64,000 nucleotides of DNA from Solirubrobacteraceae bacterium. GTDB taxonomy: Bacteria; Actinomycetota; Thermoleophilia; Solirubrobacterales; Solirubrobacteraceae. Positions 61,247 through 64,000 of this stretch are shown one piece after another (the first letter of the stretch is position 1; each line of letters begins with the position of its first letter). The notes beneath the pieces were generated by a model. That model worked only from the letters and a program-made list of their open reading frames with translations, was not told the DNA's origin and did not search any database. A program made the position numbers and the translations under genes. Where the stretch lies: contig JALNWQ010000013.1 in assembly GCA_023230855.1 (NCBI GenBank), positions 53,278 through 117,277 of the forward strand, read 5' to 3'.

Positions 61247-61681
61247 TCAGCCGCCGGTCAGCGCCTCGCGGACGAGCTGCGACACGCGCTTGCCGTCGGC
61301 CTGGCCGTCGACGGCGGCCATGACCGCCTTCATCACGGCGCCCATGTCCTTCGGCGAGCTCGCGCCGGTCTGCTCGATCGCGCGGGCGACCGCGGCGCGC
61401 AGGTCGTCGTCGGACAGCTCGGCGGGCAGGTAGCCCGCGATGAGGTCGGCCTCGAACCGCTCGCCGGACTCGAGCTCCTCGCGGCCCGCGTCGCGGTACA
61501 CGTCGGCGGACTCGAGCCGGCGCTTGCGCTCGCGGCGCAGCACGGCGACCTCGTCGCCCTTGCCCTCCTTCGCGTCCTTCTGGAGCTCCGACAGCACCAG
61601 GCGCAGGGCCTGGGTGCGTGGCCGGTCGCCCGCGCGCAGCGCGGCGTCGACGTCCTGCTTGACCCGGTCGGCGATGCTCAT
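61247..61681 (-). CDS. GatB/YqeY domain protein
   Basis: 144 residues from ATG 61679-61681. MSIADRVKQDVDAALRAGD, RTQALRLVLSELQ, FEADLIAGYLPAELSDDDLR and SPKDMGAVMKAVMA are the YqeY family core. The domain also forms the tRNA-binding tail of GatB, and the stand-alone proteins are of uncertain function. Confidence 0.88.
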   Translation of the reverse strand: MSIADRVKQDVDAALRAGDRPRTQALRLVLSELQKDAKEGKGDEVAVLRRERKRRLESADVYRDAGREELESGERFEADLIAGYLPAELSDDDLRAAVARAIEQTGASSPKDMGAVMKAVMAAVDGQADGKRVSQLVREALTGG

Positions 61682-61778
61682 CGCTCCACGGTAGACGAGG
61701 CCGTGACGCCCGCCCGTGCCGGGGTGGACGAGCGGCACGCGCATCACGGGGTTCGACCCCGGGTCGTGCGGCACGCTT

Positions 61779-61935
61779 GCGCCCCGCCGCCCCGCCGCCC
61801 CGCCGCCCCGCCGCCCCGCCGCCCCGCCGTCCCGCGGCCTCGCCGCCCCGCCGCCCGGCCGTCCCGCCGTCCCGCCGCCCGGCGGCCTCGCCGTCCCGCG
61901 GCCTCGCCGCCCTGCCGCCCACCGGCCCCACCGCC
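61779..61935. repeat. GC-only tandem repeat (CCGCC-type octamers)
   Basis: An approximately 155-bp tract made mostly of CCCGCCGC/CCGCCCGG-type units, increasingly degenerate to the right, with no credible gene. It separates the YqeY gene (via a short spacer) from the VIT1-like gene. Confidence 0.75.
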
Positions 61936-61948
61936 CCACCCGTCCCGC

Positions 61949-62725
61949 TCACGCCACCCCGCGCAGGAGCACGCCGGCGACGTAGGCGAGGACGGCGGCG
62001 GCGCCGCCGACGGCGAGCGTCTCCAGGCCGGACGTCCACCGTGGGCGGCCGACGAGGCGGGCCTTCACCACCCCGACGACGAAGAACGCCGTGAACGTCA
62101 GGATCGCGCTCCACACGATCGGGTCGCCGATCGCGCCCGGCCACAGGACGTCGACGACGAACGCGCCGAGCGGCAGCGTCCCGACGAGGAGGAACGCGGC
62201 GAACGTCGCGAGCGCGGCCGCGACCGGTCGCGGCGGGTCGGCGCTGTACCCCAGCTCCTCGCGCATCATGAGGTCGACCCACACGTCGCGGTCGGCGGTG
62301 ACGACCCGGACGGCGTCCTCGAGCCCCTCGCCCGCGAACCCCTGGCGCGCCAGGATCTGGCGGACCTCCTCGCGCTCGCCCTCCGGGTGGACGTCGACCT
62401 GGCGCTCCTCGTCGCGGCGGGCGCGGTCCCGCTGCTGGCCCTCGGCCCGCGTGCCGAGGAAGTTGCCGACGGCCATGCTGAACCCGTCGGCGACGAGGTT
62501 CGCCGCGCCGAGCACGACGACGATGCCCTCGTCGAGCTGCGCGCCCGTCACGCCGGCGACGACCGCGAACGTCGTCACCGCGCCGTCGACCGCGCCGAGG
62601 ACCGCGTCGCCGAGGACGCTCGGACGGCGGTCCGCGCCCAGTCGGCGTCGGACCTCGTCCGGGGTGTGGGTCGCGGCGAGCAGCTCGGCGGACGGGTCGG
62701 CTGATCGGTCGTGGCGCGGTCGCAT
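61949..62725 (-). CDS. VIT1/CCC1-family transporter
   Basis: 258 residues from ATG 62723-62725, chosen because GAGG stands 8 nt before it; ATG 62732-62734 lacks such spacing. LGDAVLGAVDGAVTTFAVVA, then VLGAANLVADGFSMAVGNFL, is the VIT1 signature. A cytosolic helical domain (DEERQVDVHPEGEREEVRQI) and three further membrane segments follow. It probably exports Fe2+ or Mn2+. Confidence 0.88.
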   Translation of the reverse strand: MRPRHDRSADPSAELLAATHTPDEVRRRLGADRRPSVLGDAVLGAVDGAVTTFAVVAGVTGAQLDEGIVVVLGAANLVADGFSMAVGNFLGTRAEGQQRDRARRDEERQVDVHPEGEREEVRQILARQGFAGEGLEDAVRVVTADRDVWVDLMMREELGYSADPPRPVAAALATFAAFLLVGTLPLGAFVVDVLWPGAIGDPIVWSAILTFTAFFVVGVVKARLVGRPRWTSGLETLAVGGAAAVLAYVAGVLLRGVA

Positions 62726-62736
62726 CGGCCCCATCC

Positions 62737-64000
62737 TCACGCGTCGAGCGCCGCGGTCACCGCCGCGACGATCCGGTCCACCGGCCGGTCGGTGCGGGTG
62801 GGGAGCAGCCGGTCGGCGGGGACCTCGTCGAGCGGTTCGACGACCTGCGCCAGGCCGACCTCGGGCCCGGCGTCCGACACCCGCCCCGGCTCGGACAGGC
62901 GCCGCTCCAACCGTTCCTGCAGCACCGCGCGCGGGGCGGTGCACGCGACGTGGAGCGCGTCGCCCCACCGGTCGCCGAGCGCCCCGGCGAGCGCCTCGCG
63001 GTCGACGCGCCGCAGGCCGGTCGCGTCGACGATCACCCCCGGGGCGCGCTCGAGCACCGCCCGGGCGCGCCGGCCGAGCTCCGCGTACGTCGCCGGGCCG
63101 GTGCCCGGGCCGTAGAGCTCCTCGCCGCCGCGCGCCGTCGGGTCGAGCCCGGCCCGCTCCTTGCGCACGACGTCCGACGAGCACACCTCCAGGCCGGAGC
63201 GACGAGCGATCTCGGCGGCGAGGACGCTCTTGCCCGACCCGGACGGGCCGGACACGACGAGCACGAGAGGCGCGAGGGTCCGCCACGCGAACCGCTCCGC
63301 CGTGGCGAGCATCCGGGCGGACTCGCGCAGATCGGCGGCGCGCGCCGCCGGGTCGTCCCGCTCCCGCAGCCGCGCCACCTTGGCCCGCACGAGCGCCCAG
63401 CGCGCCGCGAAGAACGCCACGAGCGCGTCGTCGCCGGCGTCCCCGCCCGCGTCGCGGTACGCGGCGAGCAGCACGTCGGCGGCGTCCGGAGCGCCGGACG
63501 CGGCGAGGTCCATGACGAGGAACGCCAGGTCGTCCGCCACGTCGACCCGACGCAGGTCGTCGCGGAACTCGATCCGGTCGACGATCCGCACCGGGTCGCC
63601 GAGCAACACGTGCTCGGCCCGCAGGTCGCCGTGGCCGTCGCGCACGAGCCCGCCGCGGGCGCGCGAGCCGAGGACGTCCGCCCGGTCGCGGACGAACGTC
63701 CGCAGCCGGCGCTGCACCGCGTGGAGCGTCGCCCGGTCGGCGGGGTCGTCGAGCAGCGCCGTGAGCTCGGCGTCCTCGGTCGCCAGGCGCTCGATCGCCC
63801 GGGCGGCGGCGGCCCGGTCGTCCTCGTCGCGGACGGTCGGGGTCGCCCGCGCGTGGAACGCGGCGATCGTCGTGGCCACCCGACGCAGGTCGTCGGGATC
63901 AGGCCCACCCGCCCCACCCGCCCCGCCCGCCCCGACCGCCGCCGCGAGCGACGTGGCCTCGTCGAACCGGGCCATCTCGACGACGTGCTCGACCGCCGCC
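62737..64000 (-). CDS. APH-like kinase fused to P-loop ATPase (5' end outside window)
   Basis: The frame is open to the window edge (AAVEHVVEMARFDEA), so the start lies beyond 64000. The N-terminal half is an aminoglycoside phosphotransferase-like domain (VRDGHGDLRAEHVLL, then IEFRDDLRRVDVADDLAFL). The C-terminal half is a P-loop kinase-like domain (VVSGPSGSGKSVLAAEIA). This two-domain family is common but poorly characterised. Confidence 0.85.
   Translation of the reverse strand, partial: AAVEHVVEMARFDEATSLAAAVGAGGAGGAGGPDPDDLRRVATTIAAFHARATPTVRDEDDRAAAARAIERLATEDAELTALLDDPADRATLHAVQRRLRTFVRDRADVLGSRARGGLVRDGHGDLRAEHVLLGDPVRIVDRIEFRDDLRRVDVADDLAFLVMDLAASGAPDAADVLLAAYRDAGGDAGDDALVAFFAARWALVRAKVARLRERDDPAARAADLRESARMLATAERFAWRTLAPLVLVVSGPSGSGKSVLAAEIARRSGLEVCSSDVVRKERAGLDPTARGGEELYGPGTGPATYAELGRRARAVLERAPGVIVDATGLRRVDREALAGALGDRWGDALHVACTAPRAVLQERLERRLSEPGRVSDAGPEVGLAQVVEPLDEVPADRLLPTRTDRPVDRIVAAVTAALDA

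Noticed and set aside
61013..61935. CRISPR-like array
   Set aside because: Repeats are few and degenerate, spacers are similar in composition, and no cas genes are present; the octamer tract has no spacers.

Overview
The window is very G+C-rich, gene-dense bacterial DNA that looks actinobacterial. The Thermoleophilia (Solirubrobacterales-like) are the best guess. This rests on the extreme G+C, frequent GTG starts, many apparently leaderless promoters, and a proline-rich protein at 50556-51482 whose termini I associate with that group. It is chromosome carrying one complete-looking prophage of about 43.7 kb (4760-48531) inserted in the 3' half of a tRNA-Ala(CGC) gene.

Left host flank (1-4759): a partial HD-domain hydrolase, a GlxA-type AraC regulator, an Asp-nucleophile alpha/beta hydrolase, a SnoaL-like gene broken by one in-frame TAG, a solo Vsr endonuclease, a limonene-epoxide-hydrolase-like protein, an unknown gene, a nucleotidyltransferase remnant, and the displaced terminator of the tRNA.

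Prophage. A 49-bp direct repeat marks attL (4760-4808) and attR (48483-48531); the intact tRNA is at attR. From left to right: DNA-binding, nuclease and replication genes (4940-10751); terminase (10748-12764) followed by an inverted moron (12761-13276); a Mu-like head module with portal-MuF fusion, protease with nested scaffold, decoration and capsid proteins (13457-18113); connectors; a contractile tail with sheath, tube, frameshifted chaperone pair, tape measure, LysM protein, hub with two wall-degrading domains, and gp25-, J- and I-like baseplate proteins (18110-30489); fibre and collar proteins (30492-33119); a membrane-anchored collagen-like protein; and a lysis region with an M15 peptidase, a holin and a GH24 lysozyme that share a C-terminal domain. 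Then comes an accessory island (36326-40372) containing a less G+C-rich three-gene cassette that ends in a PIN-domain protein. A repressor operon on the minus strand (41653 to 39962) also encodes a Cys-rich protein, a lipoprotein and a secreted protein. It diverges from an early plus-strand operon (41718-48437) with an RHH protein, many tiny genes, a RecT-like annealing protein, excisionase and tyrosine integrase. In the excised circle this operon runs through attP into the replication genes now at the left end. The phage would be a temperate myovirus with a Mu-like head but site-specific integration.

Right host flank (48559-64000): diguanylate cyclase, proline-rich protein, patatin-like lipase, an unknown protein, transglutaminase-like protein, saccharopine-dehydrogenase-like enzyme, an RlmA-like methyltransferase with an apparent CTG start, Fic protein, L-2-hydroxyglutarate oxidase, a DUF5718-like protein, a short-chain dehydrogenase, three spaced palindromic repeats, a GatB/YqeY protein, a CCGCC-rich tandem repeat, a VIT1/CCC1-type transporter, and a partial APH-kinase fusion protein.

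All functions are inferred by reading the translated sequence. No database search was possible.
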